A DNA stretch of 64,000 nt from the NCBI RefSeq assembly GCF_014698795.1, contig NZ_JACJTR010000030.1:1-64000 (forward strand), given 5' to 3'. The position numbers and the translations under genes were made by a program. Origin of the DNA: Nostoc sp. FACHB-892. GTDB taxonomy: Bacteria > Cyanobacteriota > Cyanobacteriia > Cyanobacteriales > Nostocaceae. This document shows, piece by piece, positions 52,364 to 61,573 of the stretch. The notes under the pieces are model-generated. The model worked only from the letters and a program-made list of their open reading frames with translations, had not been told where the DNA came from and made no database searches. Every line of letters begins with the position of its first letter. Position 1 is the stretch's first letter.

Positions 52364-53530
52364 ATGGCAGACAAACCCCAAAAAATCGAGGTGAATAAAC
52401 CAGTTAATTCACCGAGAGAAACTTCAAAAAGAAAAATTCAGGCTCAATCATCAGCAGAAAATGAACCGTCTGCATTAGAGTCTTTTTTTACAAGTGTTGC
52501 TCAGACTGGCAAAGCAGTTTTAGACACAGCAGTAGGAGTGGGAGAAGCGACAGCGAAAGAAACACACAAGTTAATTGAGCAAACAACTCAAACCAGTGGT
52601 CAGGTTGTGAATCGCCTCAGCGAAAATTGGCTGATTAGAAGACTATCTGGAGTATTAAATTTAAATTGGCTAATTGGTAGTACTGACGCCGTTGATTTAG
52701 AAAAAGCAGAAGTTGCGGTAAAAAAGCTTAAGCAACAGTATGCAAATGAATCACCTAGCCAGATTGCTCACCGAATCATGGTGGAAAAAGCGACTCAAGC
52801 AGGGACAGTTGGACTAGCAACAAGTGTTTTGCCAGGAATAGCAGTTGCATTGTTGGCAATTGATTTAACAGCCACAACCAAATTGCAGTCAGAAATGCTT
52901 TATCAGATTGCATCTGTCTACGGTCTAGATTTAAAAGATCCTGCGCGTAAAGGTGAAGTTTTAGCAATTTTTGGTCTAGCCTTGGGTGGAGGCCGTCTTT
53001 TGAAAGCTGGGGGATTAGGCTTGCTGCGAAATATACCTTTGGCGGGTGCAGCGATCGCAGCTAGTTCAAATGCAACGATGATCTATTCATTGGGGTATGC
53101 TGCTTGTCGATTTTACGAAGCCAAGCTAGATGAATCAACTTCACTCACATCCTCAGAGACACTGGCAACATTAAAAGCAGAGAGTGAAAAGTATTTAGAA
53201 ACTGCGATCGCTCAAGAAGCCGTTATGGATCAAATTTTAGTTCATATGATACTGGCTAGCCATCCAGAGAAGACTTGGGATGAAATTCTGCCAGAATTAA
53301 AAACTCTAAACCTTAATCCTAACTCGTTAGATGCCATTGCCCAAAATATCAAATCACCTAAGTCTTTGGATATACTGCTAAATCAGCTAAATCGTGATTT
53401 TGCCATACCCTTGCTAGCTCAGTGTTACAAAATTGCCCAGCTTGACAATAAAATTACACCAGTTGAGCAAGAAATAGTAGAGGCGATCGCCAGCAAATTT
53501 GATATTGATACAAATAGAATTGGGGCATAG
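52364..53530 (+). CDS. EcsC family protein
   Basis: The 388-residue protein has a polar N-terminus (1-50), amphipathic helices resembling a membrane-binding apolipoprotein-like region (AQTGKAVLDTAVGVGEATAK), and the EcsC-like core with hydrophobic helices (GTVGLATSVLPGIAVALLAI, NIPLAGAAIAASSNATMIYS). The C-terminal part (LLNQLNRDFAIPLLAQCYK) resembles TerB-like helical bundles. EcsC proteins are membrane-associated with no established enzymatic function. The start chosen is ATG 52364 (MADKPQKIEVNK). Confidence 0.75.
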   Translation: MADKPQKIEVNKPVNSPRETSKRKIQAQSSAENEPSALESFFTSVAQTGKAVLDTAVGVGEATAKETHKLIEQTTQTSGQVVNRLSENWLIRRLSGVLNLNWLIGSTDAVDLEKAEVAVKKLKQQYANESPSQIAHRIMVEKATQAGTVGLATSVLPGIAVALLAIDLTATTKLQSEMLYQIASVYGLDLKDPARKGEVLAIFGLALGGGRLLKAGGLGLLRNIPLAGAAIAASSNATMIYSLGYAACRFYEAKLDESTSLTSSETLATLKAESEKYLETAIAQEAVMDQILVHMILASHPEKTWDEILPELKTLNLNPNSLDAIAQNIKSPKSLDILLNQLNRDFAIPLLAQCYKIAQLDNKITPVEQEIVEAIASKFDIDTNRIGA

Positions 53531-53573
53531 AGCATAGAGCAGAAGAGGTAAAGAAGTGGAGTTCTGAGGTGGA

Positions 53574-53603
53574 TTAATGAGTATCAAAGACTCGTTAATG
53601 AGT
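53574..53603. repeat. 1.4 copies of the 21-bp array unit
   Basis: TTAATGAGT recurs exactly 21 bp apart (53574-53582 and 53595-53603), separated by ATCAAAGACTCG, the same phase and period as the array at 8778-9090. It is in the gap between the EcsC and cupin genes. Confidence 0.6.
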
Positions 53604-53727
53604 GCTATTTACACTAATTAGCTAAATATCTGCTTAATTCAGCAGAACAATTTTTACATTACTCAAGTGCGTGAGATAGTGAGGTACGGGTAGTCGAAGT
53701 TTCGATTGAGGAAATGCATTCTACCTG

Positions 53728-54210
53728 TTATGCCTTCTTACCTGCTACTGGTTCAGCTATATTTTCCATATCAACCAGATTCCACTTTAAGCCTTTGCTC
53801 CTATATATACGCTTTTGCAAATTTGGATAGTCACCGATATCATAGTCTAGCCTTTGACCAACTACTATACATTTGAATATAGAACTACCCGTGTTTTTCA
53901 GCTTGTGCGGCTTACCACCAGCGCGATATCCAATAAAATCTCCTGCTTTAACTGGATAAACGCTTTCTCCAATTGTTGCCTCAGCTTCTCCCTCAAGAAC
54001 GTATACGCACTCTTCTTCGTGATAGTGCATATGAAGCTCCGTTGATTCACGTCCAGGCTCTACTTCAATAATGTGAAAACCGATATTTTTTAAACCTGTC
54101 AAATCTCCTAAAGACTTATTCAGTCTGCAAGCATTGGAGTTGAGAAAATGTGTTTTTTCTAGTCCTTCATAAGACTGAATCTCTTCTTTGGTGACTAAAT
54201 ACTTTTCCAT
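53728..54210 (-). CDS. Cupin-domain protein
   Basis: The 160-residue protein carries cupin motif 1 as HMHYHEEECVYVLEGEAEA, with His-His-Glu metal ligands, and motif 2 as AGDFIGYRAGGKPHKLKN, with the last histidine. The opening VTKEEIQSYEGLEKTHFLN and closing YPNLQKRIYRSKGLKWNLVD are conserved in a group of cupins of unknown substrate. Possible roles are sugar isomerase, dioxygenase or sensing; none is decided by sequence. Confidence 0.85.
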   Translation of the reverse strand: MEKYLVTKEEIQSYEGLEKTHFLNSNACRLNKSLGDLTGLKNIGFHIIEVEPGRESTELHMHYHEEECVYVLEGEAEATIGESVYPVKAGDFIGYRAGGKPHKLKNTGSSIFKCIVVGQRLDYDIGDYPNLQKRIYRSKGLKWNLVDMENIAEPVAGKKA

Positions 54211-54492
54211 TTCTTGATACCAAAGTGCTAAGAAAATTTGATGGTGAACAAGCGAGGGTCCTAAAGATGAATTAAAACGGAAGTTAAAACAGGTTCAAAG
54301 GTTTCATCTCAGCAGAAGTGATTGCTTCTATTTGTGGATGGCATTATATCATCACCTCGTTATTAAGCACAACTTCATAGAGAATTGGTATAACCCCTGC
54401 TCCCCCATTCCCCATTCCCCGTTGCCCTCAGCCTGAAACAAGAAATTTGAGCAATACTGGTACAAGAAGGAATATTTACACAAAATCCCAAC
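54211..54492. other. 282-bp divergent gap between cupin and pepA
   Basis: It should hold promoters for both genes. A short C-rich heptamer-like run (CCCCCATTCCCCATTCCCC near 54402-54421) is the only repeat; no gene is seen. Confidence 0.45.
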
Positions 54493-55980
54493 ATGACGAT
54501 TCAACTTAGTGATAAGCCTTTGCTAGAGTGGGCAGGCGATAGTTTGGCAATTGGATTATTTGAAGATGCAGTAGAGTTAACTGGAGAATTGGCAACTTTA
54601 GATCAAAAGTTTTCCGGGGTATTAAAAGAACTAATTGCTGAAGAAGAATTTAAAGGTAAAGCCAACACGACCATCTTTACTCGTGTGAATCCTGGTAGCG
54701 CAGTGCGTAAATTGATTTTGGTAGGCTTAGGCAAACCAGATGCACTAAAACTCGACACTTTGCGCCGCGCTGCTGCTGCTGTAGCCAGAGTAGCAAAAAA
54801 GCAAAAAAGCAAAATTTTGGGATTTAATTTCCCATTGTGGAATAACGATCCAGCCGCAAGTGCCCAAGCGATCGCAGAAGGTATAGAATTAGCGCTTTAC
54901 CAAGATATTCGCTTTAAATCAGAACCAGAAGATAAAGGTTCACAAATAGAAACCGTAGATTTATTAGGATTCAGTGGACAAGAAGCAGCCATCACCCGTG
55001 CTAACCAAATTGTGTCAGGCGTAAACTTGGCACGAGAGTTAGTAGCAGCACCAGCTAATGCAGTAACACCAATTACTTTGGCAGAAACTGCTCAAGCGAT
55101 CGCAAAAGATCACGGTTTACAAGTAGAAATTCTAGAAAAAGAAGACTGTGAAAAGTTGGGTATGGGTGCATTTTTAGGAGTAGCGCAAGCTTCCGAGTTG
55201 CCACCTAAATTCATTCACCTGACTTATAAGCCAGAAGGTACACCCAAAAAGAAATTAGCAATTATTGGCAAAGGTGTAACTTTCGATTCCGGTGGACTAA
55301 ACATTAAAGGTGCTGGTAGCGGCATCGAAACCATGAAAATGGATATGGGTGGTGCAGCTGCTACCTTGGGCGCAGCAAAAGCAATTGCTCAAATTAAGCC
55401 AGATGTTGAGGTTCACTTTATATCGGCGGTGGCTGAAAACATGATTAGCGGTCGCGCCATGCACCCTGGAGACATTCTCACAGCATCAAACGGCAAAACA
55501 ATCGAAGTGAACAACACCGACGCTGAAGGGCGTTTAACCTTAGCAGATGCCTTGGTGTTTGCCGACAAATTGGGATTAGATGCGATCGTGGATTTAGCTA
55601 CCCTAACCGGCGCTAACGTTATTGCCTTGGGTGAAGATATTGCTGGTTTGTACACTCCCGATGATGCTGTAGCTTCCCAGCTAGAGAAAGCTGCCCAAAC
55701 TTCAGGGGAAAAGATTTGGCGGATGCCAATGGAAGAAAAATATTTTGAAGGGCTAAAGTCTGGCATTGCGGACATGAAAAATACCGGCCCGCGTCCAGGT
55801 GGTTCTATTACCGCCGCCCTTTTCCTGAAGCAATTCGTCAAAGAGACACCTTGGGCGCACTTAGATATTGCTGGCCCAGTGTGGACAGATAAAGAAAATG
55901 GCTACAACGGCGCTGGGGCAACCGGCTACGGCGTTCGGACGCTAGTTAACTGGGTAGAAGGAGAAGGCAGTGGGGAGTAG
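54493..55980 (+). CDS. pepA: Leucyl aminopeptidase (cytosol aminopeptidase)
   Basis: This 495-residue M17 metallopeptidase removes N-terminal residues from peptides and typically works as a hexamer with two metals per subunit. The catalytic domain shows AIIGKGVTFDSGGLNIKG near 255-270, ETMKMDMGGAAATLGAAK, the signature VNNTDAEGRLTLADALV near 340, and ADMKNTGPRPGGSITAALFL. The N-terminal macro-like domain (1-170) is complete. The ATG at 54493 follows a short AT-rich leader. It is followed by a heptamer-repeat spacer. Confidence 0.95.
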   Translation: MTIQLSDKPLLEWAGDSLAIGLFEDAVELTGELATLDQKFSGVLKELIAEEEFKGKANTTIFTRVNPGSAVRKLILVGLGKPDALKLDTLRRAAAAVARVAKKQKSKILGFNFPLWNNDPAASAQAIAEGIELALYQDIRFKSEPEDKGSQIETVDLLGFSGQEAAITRANQIVSGVNLARELVAAPANAVTPITLAETAQAIAKDHGLQVEILEKEDCEKLGMGAFLGVAQASELPPKFIHLTYKPEGTPKKKLAIIGKGVTFDSGGLNIKGAGSGIETMKMDMGGAAATLGAAKAIAQIKPDVEVHFISAVAENMISGRAMHPGDILTASNGKTIEVNNTDAEGRLTLADALVFADKLGLDAIVDLATLTGANVIALGEDIAGLYTPDDAVASQLEKAAQTSGEKIWRMPMEEKYFEGLKSGIADMKNTGPRPGGSITAALFLKQFVKETPWAHLDIAGPVWTDKENGYNGAGATGYGVRTLVNWVEGEGSGE

Positions 55981-56115
55981 GGAGTAGGGAGTAGGGGGAG
56001 AAGGGGAGGCAGGGGGAGCAGGGGGAGCAGAGGAAGGAGGCGGGCTATTGCCTAATCCCCCATGCCCCATGCCCAATGCCCAATACCCCACTCCCCACTC
56101 CCTACTCCCGATTCC
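55975..56115. repeat. GGGAGTA/TACTCCC heptamer repeats
   Basis: After the pepA stop the heptamer GGGAGTA repeats, then G-rich runs, and the complementary CCCCACTCCCCACTCCCTAC arm follows about 100 bp later, so the two halves could pair as a long imperfect hairpin. This is the STRR type known from heterocystous cyanobacteria. Confidence 0.75.
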
Positions 56116-56248
56116 CAATTCGTGCTATCTTGAGCTTGCCAGCAAAAATTGTTGCAATAGTAACAGAAATAACTTGGCAGTCAGAAAGTTAAGCTTTTTC
56201 GGCAAAGCCATCTGGTAAAATTTGTAAGGTTTCTAAAAGCTCTGAGCA

Positions 56249-57271
56249 ATGGGATCGACTCGCGTACGGATCGCAATTGACGCAATGGGAGGGGATCACG
56301 CACCCGGTGAAATCGTTGCTGGCGCACTGCGAGCAAAGGAAGAATTGGGTGTAGATGTATTACTTGTTGGTGATCCCCAACAAATAGAAGCTGCCTTGCC
56401 GCCAAAAACGAATTTAGGGCAGGTGGAGATCGTTCCTGCTGAGGAAGCGATCGCTATGGATGAGGAGCCTTTAAATGCAGTTAGACGCAAACGCAAGGCT
56501 TCTATCAATGTGGCGATGGATTTAGTCAAGCAGCAAAAAGCAGATGCCGTATTTTCTGCGGGCCACTCTGGGGCAGCGATGGCATCAGCTTTGCTCCGCT
56601 TAGGACGATTGCCGGGAATTGACCGCCCAGCCATAGGGACTGTTTTTCCAACAATTATTGCTGGTAAGCCAGTGTTAGTACTTGATGTCGGCGCGAATGT
56701 AGATTGCCGTCCTAAATTTCTAGAGCAGTTTGCCGTCATGGGATCGGCTTACAGTCAATATGTTTTGGGTACAACCGAACCTAAAGTGGGTTTGTTGAAT
56801 ATCGGTGAAGAAGACTCTAAGGGTAATGATGCAGTCGTCCGCGCCCACCAACTACTCCGCGAAAATTCCCAAATTAATTTTATTGGCAATGCCGAAGGGC
56901 GTGATGTGCTTTCCGGTCGCTTTGATGTGATTGTCTGTGATGGCTTTGTGGGCAATGTATTATTAAAATTTGCCGAAGCAGTGGGAGAAGTGATTCTGCA
57001 AATTCTGCGGGAAGAATTACCCCAAGGATTGCACGGTCAAATCGGTTCAGCGCTCTTAAAACCAAACCTGAAGCGGATTAAGCAGCGAATGGATCACGCA
57101 GAACACGGCGGCGCTTTGCTGTTAGGGGTGGCGGGAGTCTGTTTTATCGGTCACGGTAGCTCACAAGCTCCTTCAATTTTTAATGCAATTCGCATGGCCA
57201 AAGAAGCCGTTGACAACCAGGTGCTACAACGAATTCAGTCCCAATATATCCTAGAGCGCGAGAGCGGTTAG
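56249..57271 (+). CDS. plsX: Phosphate acyltransferase PlsX
   Basis: PlsX makes acyl-phosphate from acyl-ACP and phosphate, the first step toward phosphatidic acid. The 340-residue sequence opens RIAIDAMGGDHAPGEIVAGA, has ADAVFSAGHSGAAMASALLR, VLVLDVGANVDCRPKFLEQF, DVIVCDGFVGNVLLKFAEAV and ends with GVCFIGHGSSQAPSIFNAI, all hallmarks of the family. It begins the plsX-fabH-fabD-plsC lipid cluster typical of cyanobacteria. The ATG at 56249 has AGCTCTGAGC upstream, a weak ribosome site. Confidence 0.96.
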   Translation: MGSTRVRIAIDAMGGDHAPGEIVAGALRAKEELGVDVLLVGDPQQIEAALPPKTNLGQVEIVPAEEAIAMDEEPLNAVRRKRKASINVAMDLVKQQKADAVFSAGHSGAAMASALLRLGRLPGIDRPAIGTVFPTIIAGKPVLVLDVGANVDCRPKFLEQFAVMGSAYSQYVLGTTEPKVGLLNIGEEDSKGNDAVVRAHQLLRENSQINFIGNAEGRDVLSGRFDVIVCDGFVGNVLLKFAEAVGEVILQILREELPQGLHGQIGSALLKPNLKRIKQRMDHAEHGGALLLGVAGVCFIGHGSSQAPSIFNAIRMAKEAVDNQVLQRIQSQYILERESG

Positions 57272-57364
57272 TCATTAGTCATTGGTCATTAGTCATTGGT
57301 CATTAGTCATTGGTCATTAGTCATTAGTTACGAGCAACAAAAGACAATTGACAATTGACAATTG
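57271..57364. repeat. GTCATTR and ACAATTG heptamer arrays
   Basis: Eight heptamers alternate GTCATTA and GTCATTG from 57271 to 57326, starting on the last base of the plsX stop codon. Three ACAATTG heptamers follow at 57344-57364. They lie in the 159-bp plsX-fabH gap. These are STRR sequences. Confidence 0.9.
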
Positions 57365-57430
57365 ACAAGGGACACAAAAGACAAGAACAAGGGACAAAAG
57401 ACAAAAAGCTGATAGCTCAGGAGATTAGGA

Positions 57431-58423
57431 GTGCAAAACTTAGGCGTAGCAATTACCGGAAGTGGCTCGGCAGTACCAGCAACTTCCCTACACAACCAGA
57501 TATTGAGTGAAGTAGTTGAAACATCAGATGAGTGGATCGCCACAAGAACGGGAATTCGTCAACGACGGTTAGCCGTGCCATCTGAGTCCTTGAGTGACCT
57601 CGCTACTGCCGCCAGCAGTCAGGCGATCGCAGCTTCGGGAATTAAACCAGAAGACTTAGACTTGATTCTGCTAGCGACTTCCACCCCTGATGATTTGTTT
57701 GGTACTGCTTGTAAAGTACAGGCGCAATTGGGAGCCACTAACGCAGTAGCTTTTGATTTGACTGCTGCCTGCTCTGGCTTTGTGTTTGGTCTGGTTACAG
57801 CAGCTCAATACATTAGAACAGGTGTCTATAAAAACGTCCTGTTAATAGGTGCAGATATCCTCTCTCGCTGGGTAGATTGGGAAGATCGGCGCACTTGTGT
57901 ATTATTTGGCGATGGTGCAGGGGCAGTCATATTGCAGGCTGACAAAAGCGATCGCTTATTAGGATTTGCCCTTAAAAGTGATGGTACTCAAAACCATCAT
58001 CTCAACCTTGCTTATGCAGGCACTTCCCAAGAATTGCTCCCCGGTGTAAATATCACTAAAGGCACTTATCAACCTATTACCATGAACGGCAAAGAAGTCT
58101 ACCGCTTTGCTGTGCAAAAAGTGCCAGAAATCATAGATAAAGCCTTATTTCAAGCCAACCTCAGCGTTGACCAAATAGATTGGCTGCTGTTGCATCAAGC
58201 CAATCAGCGAATTATTGATGCCGTTGCTCAACGCCTGAATATCCCAGAACATAAAGTTATAAGTAATCTCGCCCAGTACGGCAATACCTCTGCTGCTTCC
58301 ATTCCCTTAGCTTTAGATGAAGCGGTACGACAAGGTAAAATTAAACCCAATGACATCGTTGCTACATCCGGCTTTGGTGCTGGTCTAACCTGGGGCGCGG
58401 CAATTTTCCAATGGGGAAGGTGA
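57431..58423 (+). CDS. fabH: Beta-ketoacyl-ACP synthase III
   Basis: FabH condenses acetyl-CoA with malonyl-ACP to start fatty acid synthesis. The 330-residue enzyme has the catalytic Cys114 in AFDLTAACSGFVFGL, the histidine in DWLLLHQANQRIID and the asparagine in LAQYGNTSAASIPLAL. The GTG at 57431 follows TTAGGA directly; the N-terminus QNLGVAITGSGSAVPATSLH matches the family start. It lies between plsX and fabD, separated from each by heptamer-repeat spacers. Confidence 0.96.
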   Translation: MQNLGVAITGSGSAVPATSLHNQILSEVVETSDEWIATRTGIRQRRLAVPSESLSDLATAASSQAIAASGIKPEDLDLILLATSTPDDLFGTACKVQAQLGATNAVAFDLTAACSGFVFGLVTAAQYIRTGVYKNVLLIGADILSRWVDWEDRRTCVLFGDGAGAVILQADKSDRLLGFALKSDGTQNHHLNLAYAGTSQELLPGVNITKGTYQPITMNGKEVYRFAVQKVPEIIDKALFQANLSVDQIDWLLLHQANQRIIDAVAQRLNIPEHKVISNLAQYGNTSAASIPLALDEAVRQGKIKPNDIVATSGFGAGLTWGAAIFQWGR

Positions 58424-58440
58424 AGAATTAGGAGTTAAGA

Positions 58441-58532
58441 GTTATGAGTTATGAGTTATGAATTATGAATTATGAGTTTTTAACTCCTCACTCCTCACTC
58501 CTCACTCCTCACTCCTCACTCCTCACTCCTAA
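58441..58532. repeat. GTTATGA and CTCCTCA heptamer arrays
   Basis: Three GTTATGA and two ATTATGA heptamers (58441-58475) are followed by six exact CTCCTCA heptamers (58484-58525) and CTCCTAA. They occupy the fabH-fabD gap. The period is strictly seven. Confidence 0.9.
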
Positions 58533-58565
58533 CCCCTAACTTTTCACTTTTCTGACTAATGACCA

Positions 58566-59456
58566 ATGACTAAAACTGCATGGGTGTTTCCTGGACAAGG
58601 TTCTCAAGTATTGGGAATGGGAATAGACTTATTAGATATACCATCTGCTAAAAACAAATTTGCCCAAGCCGAGGAAATTTTGGGCTGGTCTATAACAGAT
58701 ATCTGTCAAAACGAAGAAGCAAAGTTATCACAGACGCTATACACTCAGCCAAGTCTTTATGTAGTAGAAAGCATTCTTGCTGACCTTCTGCGAGAACGAG
58801 GACACCAGCCAGATTTAGTTGCTGGCCACAGTTTAGGAGAATATTCTGCCCTTTATGTAGCGGGTGTCTTTGAGTGGTCAGCTGGTTTATATCTAGTAAA
58901 GCGCCGTGCAGAACTCATGGATAGTGCCGTTGGTGGAATGATGGCGGCTTTGATGAACTTTGACCGCGAACAGTTGGAAAAAGCCATTGCCGAAACGCCT
59001 GATGTAGTACTAGCAAATGACAATAGTTCGGCTCAGGTGGTAATTTCAGGCACGACTGAGGCTGTACAAACAATAATGGCTCAAGTGAAAGCCAAGCGTG
59101 CTATTCCCTTAAAAGTTTCTGGAGCATTTCATTCACATTTAATCGCACCAGCTGCTGCGGAATTCCAAGACATTTTAGAATCTGTGGAATTTCAACCAGC
59201 TACTGTGCCAGTGTTGTCTAATGTAGAACCAATTCCATCTATTGATGCCGAGATTTTAAAGCAACGCCTGAATAAACAAATGACTGGTTCTGTAAGATGG
59301 CGAGAAATTTCTCTGCAATTACCAGCCAACGGCATCGAGCAAGTAGTAGAAATTGGCCCTGGTAAAGTGCTAACTGGTTTAATCAAACGTAGTAGCCCTG
59401 ATTTAATGTTAAAAAATATCCAGAGTGTTGCTGATTTACCAAACAGAATTCAGTAG
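58566..59456 (+). CDS. fabD: Malonyl-CoA:ACP transacylase
   Basis: FabD moves malonyl groups from CoA to ACP for chain extension. The 296-residue protein starts TKTAWVFPGQGSQVLGMGID and has the nucleophile elbow LVAGHSLGEYSALYVAG with Ser89, an arginine in LVKRRAELMDSA and the histidine in SGAFHSHLIAPAA. It ends VEIGPGKVLTGLIKR, as expected. It is co-oriented with fabH upstream and plsC downstream. Confidence 0.96.
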   Translation: MTKTAWVFPGQGSQVLGMGIDLLDIPSAKNKFAQAEEILGWSITDICQNEEAKLSQTLYTQPSLYVVESILADLLRERGHQPDLVAGHSLGEYSALYVAGVFEWSAGLYLVKRRAELMDSAVGGMMAALMNFDREQLEKAIAETPDVVLANDNSSAQVVISGTTEAVQTIMAQVKAKRAIPLKVSGAFHSHLIAPAAAEFQDILESVEFQPATVPVLSNVEPIPSIDAEILKQRLNKQMTGSVRWREISLQLPANGIEQVVEIGPGKVLTGLIKRSSPDLMLKNIQSVADLPNRIQ

Positions 59457-59485
59457 TTAGGAGTCAAAATTAATTCTGAATTCTG

Positions 59486-59575
59486 GCCGATAAAGCGGAT
59501 AGCGCAACGGTAGCGAGTTCCACGTACCCTTACGGCAATCTTGCCACCCACAGCGTTTCTAGAGAGTTTTCCAGA
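59486..59575. repeat. Dispersed Nostoc repeat between fabD and plsC
   Basis: GCGGATAGCGCAACGGTAGC, then TTCCACGTACCCTTACGGC and ATCTTGCCACCCACAGCG match a repeat type I know from Nostoc intergenic regions. It has no tRNA-like fold or reading frame. The assignment is by resemblance. Confidence 0.4.
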
Positions 59576-59668
59576 TGGGCGAAGTAATTCATATCTACTG
59601 CTTTTTTGGGTTTGCTCTGGGCCTAGCGATCGCGTATGCTAAATTCAGTCTGATTTGAATTATCTTCT

Positions 59669-60307
59669 GTGGACAGAAACCGCGAACCGTTTATCAGTCT
59701 GGCGCTTTACCACGCCTTTAAATGGTCGGTCGTCAGCCCCATGCTTCACGCTTACTTTCGGGGCCAGATTTATGGTACGGAAAATGTCCCCCAATCAGGA
59801 CCGTTGCTGGTAGTAAGTAATCACGCTAGTTATTTTGACCCGCCAATTGTCTCCAACTGTGTACGTCGTCCAGTGGCGTACATGGCTAAGGAAGAGTTAT
59901 TTAATATCCCAGTTTTGGCGCAAGCGATTAAACTGTATGGCGCTTACCCAGTGAGTCGCGGAAATGCCGATCGCAATGCCATCCGTTCCGCCCTAGAATA
60001 TCTCAATAACGGTTGGGCTGTCGGTGTTTTCTTGCAAGGCACTCGCACCCCAGATGGTAGAATTACAGATCCCAAGAGAGGCGCACTGCTACTAGCAGCG
60101 AAAGCAAAAGCCCCAATATTGCCGGTGAGTGTCTGGGGTACTGAGGAGATTTTACAAAAAGGATCGTCCCTACCTCGCGCAGTTCCTATCACTGTGAGAA
60201 TTGGGAACTTGATTGATGCTCCTAGTTCCAGTAATAAAGAGGAATTGGAAGCATTGACACAAAAGTGTGCCACGGTAATTAACGATATGCATGATCTAGG
60301 AAGATGA
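59669..60307 (+). CDS. plsC: 1-acyl-sn-glycerol-3-phosphate acyltransferase
   Basis: PlsC acylates lysophosphatidic acid at position 2 to give phosphatidic acid. The 212-residue protein has LLVVSNHASYFDPPIV with the H-x4-D pair (His52, Asp57), AYPVSRGNADRNAIR, GVFLQGTRTPDGRIT (in place of the commoner FPEGTRS) and ILPVSVWGTEEIL. It is the last gene of plsX-fabH-fabD-plsC. The start is GTG 59669 (MDRNREPFISLALYH). Confidence 0.92.
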   Translation: MDRNREPFISLALYHAFKWSVVSPMLHAYFRGQIYGTENVPQSGPLLVVSNHASYFDPPIVSNCVRRPVAYMAKEELFNIPVLAQAIKLYGAYPVSRGNADRNAIRSALEYLNNGWAVGVFLQGTRTPDGRITDPKRGALLLAAKAKAPILPVSVWGTEEILQKGSSLPRAVPITVRIGNLIDAPSSSNKEELEALTQKCATVINDMHDLGR

Positions 60308-60461
60308 GTTAAACAAGCAAGAGATATATGCTTTAGGGTGGTAGCGATCGCGCCTTAGTCTCTGTATGTTTAATGTCAATGTGCTCTAGCAATGAAGTGA
60401 GACTTTGTGCTTAAATGCAGCTGCTAGGCAAATCTACCATCAATTTCACCCTAAACAGCAT

Positions 60462-61499
60462 ATGAGCGGCTTTGAAGCCAAAAATTTTTGGGAGCGATTA
60501 AATAATCTGGCGTTAGTCCGCTTTTTGCTTTTGGTTGCTTCTGGCTGGGCAATTGTACAGCTTTTAGCTTACTTTGAAGCGGTCATTGTTATTTTCACAT
60601 TTGCTGCAATTTTGGCTTTTTTACTTAGTTATCCTGTACAATGGCTGCGGCGTTTTCTGCCCCACGGTGTAGCTGTTGTTGTCGTTTTCTTGTTCAGCGT
60701 TGTGATTATTGGCAGTCTGATAATTACCGTAGGCTTAACGGTTTTATCTCAAGGACAACAATTAATTGACAGTATAACTGGCTTTGTGAATTCTTTAATA
60801 CCTTTATTAGAGCGACTAGAAGGGCTTTTGCAAAGTCGTAATTTGCAGATAAATTTAAGTTTCCTTCAAGAACAATTACGAAACCAAGCCGTATCTAGCC
60901 TTGTTACTAGTTTAGCTATTTTACAAGGATTTATGACGAACTTTCTTACATTTATATTAATTGCAGTTGTGGCTTTTTTTATGCTACTGGATGGAGATAA
61001 GCTGTGGAACTTTACCATAAAAATAGTACCAAAACAGCGCCGTGATAGATTTACTAAGATAATCAGACGATCCTTTTTAGGTTTTTTTAGAGGTCAGTTG
61101 TTATTAAGTGTATTTCTCACAAGTACAACGTTTTTAGTTTTTTTAATATTAAAAGTACCTTTTGCTTTGATATTGTCAGTTATCATCGGAATTCTTGATA
61201 TCATTCCTGGCATAGGAGCAACATTAGGAGTCAGCACAGTTAGTTTAGTTGTCTTGTCTCAAGGTGTTTGGTTAGCATTGAAAGTCTTAATAGCTTGTAT
61301 TGTCCTCCAGCAGATACAAGACAACTTGATTGCGCCTCGAATTATGCAAGATGCGCTAAATCTTAATCCTGTAGTAGTATTCTTTGCTTTGCTAGTAGGA
61401 GCTAAAGTAGCAGGATTATTAGGTGTTTTTATATCTATTCCTATAGCTGGAGTAATTGTATCTTTATTTGAAATTGATGAAATGAAATCAGAAGTTTAG
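60462..61499 (+). CDS. AI-2E family transporter
   Basis: The 345-residue protein from ATG 60462 (MSGFEAKNFWERLNN) is a polytopic membrane protein of the AI-2E/PerM/YdiK family. Helices include FEAVIVIFTFAAILAFLLSY, GVAVVVVFLFSVVIIGSLII, FLTFILIAVVAFFMLLDGD and IIGILDIIPGIGATLGVSTV; the signature IQDNLIAPRIMQDALNLNPV is present. A few members have been linked to AI-2 or Na+/H+ exchange, but most have no known substrate, as here. An upstream in-frame TTG/ATG region (60405) would add 19 unusual residues, so I use 60462. Confidence 0.9.
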   Translation: MSGFEAKNFWERLNNLALVRFLLLVASGWAIVQLLAYFEAVIVIFTFAAILAFLLSYPVQWLRRFLPHGVAVVVVFLFSVVIIGSLIITVGLTVLSQGQQLIDSITGFVNSLIPLLERLEGLLQSRNLQINLSFLQEQLRNQAVSSLVTSLAILQGFMTNFLTFILIAVVAFFMLLDGDKLWNFTIKIVPKQRRDRFTKIIRRSFLGFFRGQLLLSVFLTSTTFLVFLILKVPFALILSVIIGILDIIPGIGATLGVSTVSLVVLSQGVWLALKVLIACIVLQQIQDNLIAPRIMQDALNLNPVVVFFALLVGAKVAGLLGVFISIPIAGVIVSLFEIDEMKSEV

Positions 61500-61573
61500 T
61501 AATTGGTCATTTGTCAGAAAGTACCTTTTAGTTAATAATGTGAAAATAGCCATCTATAAATAAACATTGGGGA

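Noticed and set aside
59480..59580. tRNA-like segment between fabD and plsC
   Set aside because: The GCGCAACGGTAGC motif resembles a D-arm, but there is no matching acceptor stem or T-loop; it fits a dispersed Nostoc repeat better.
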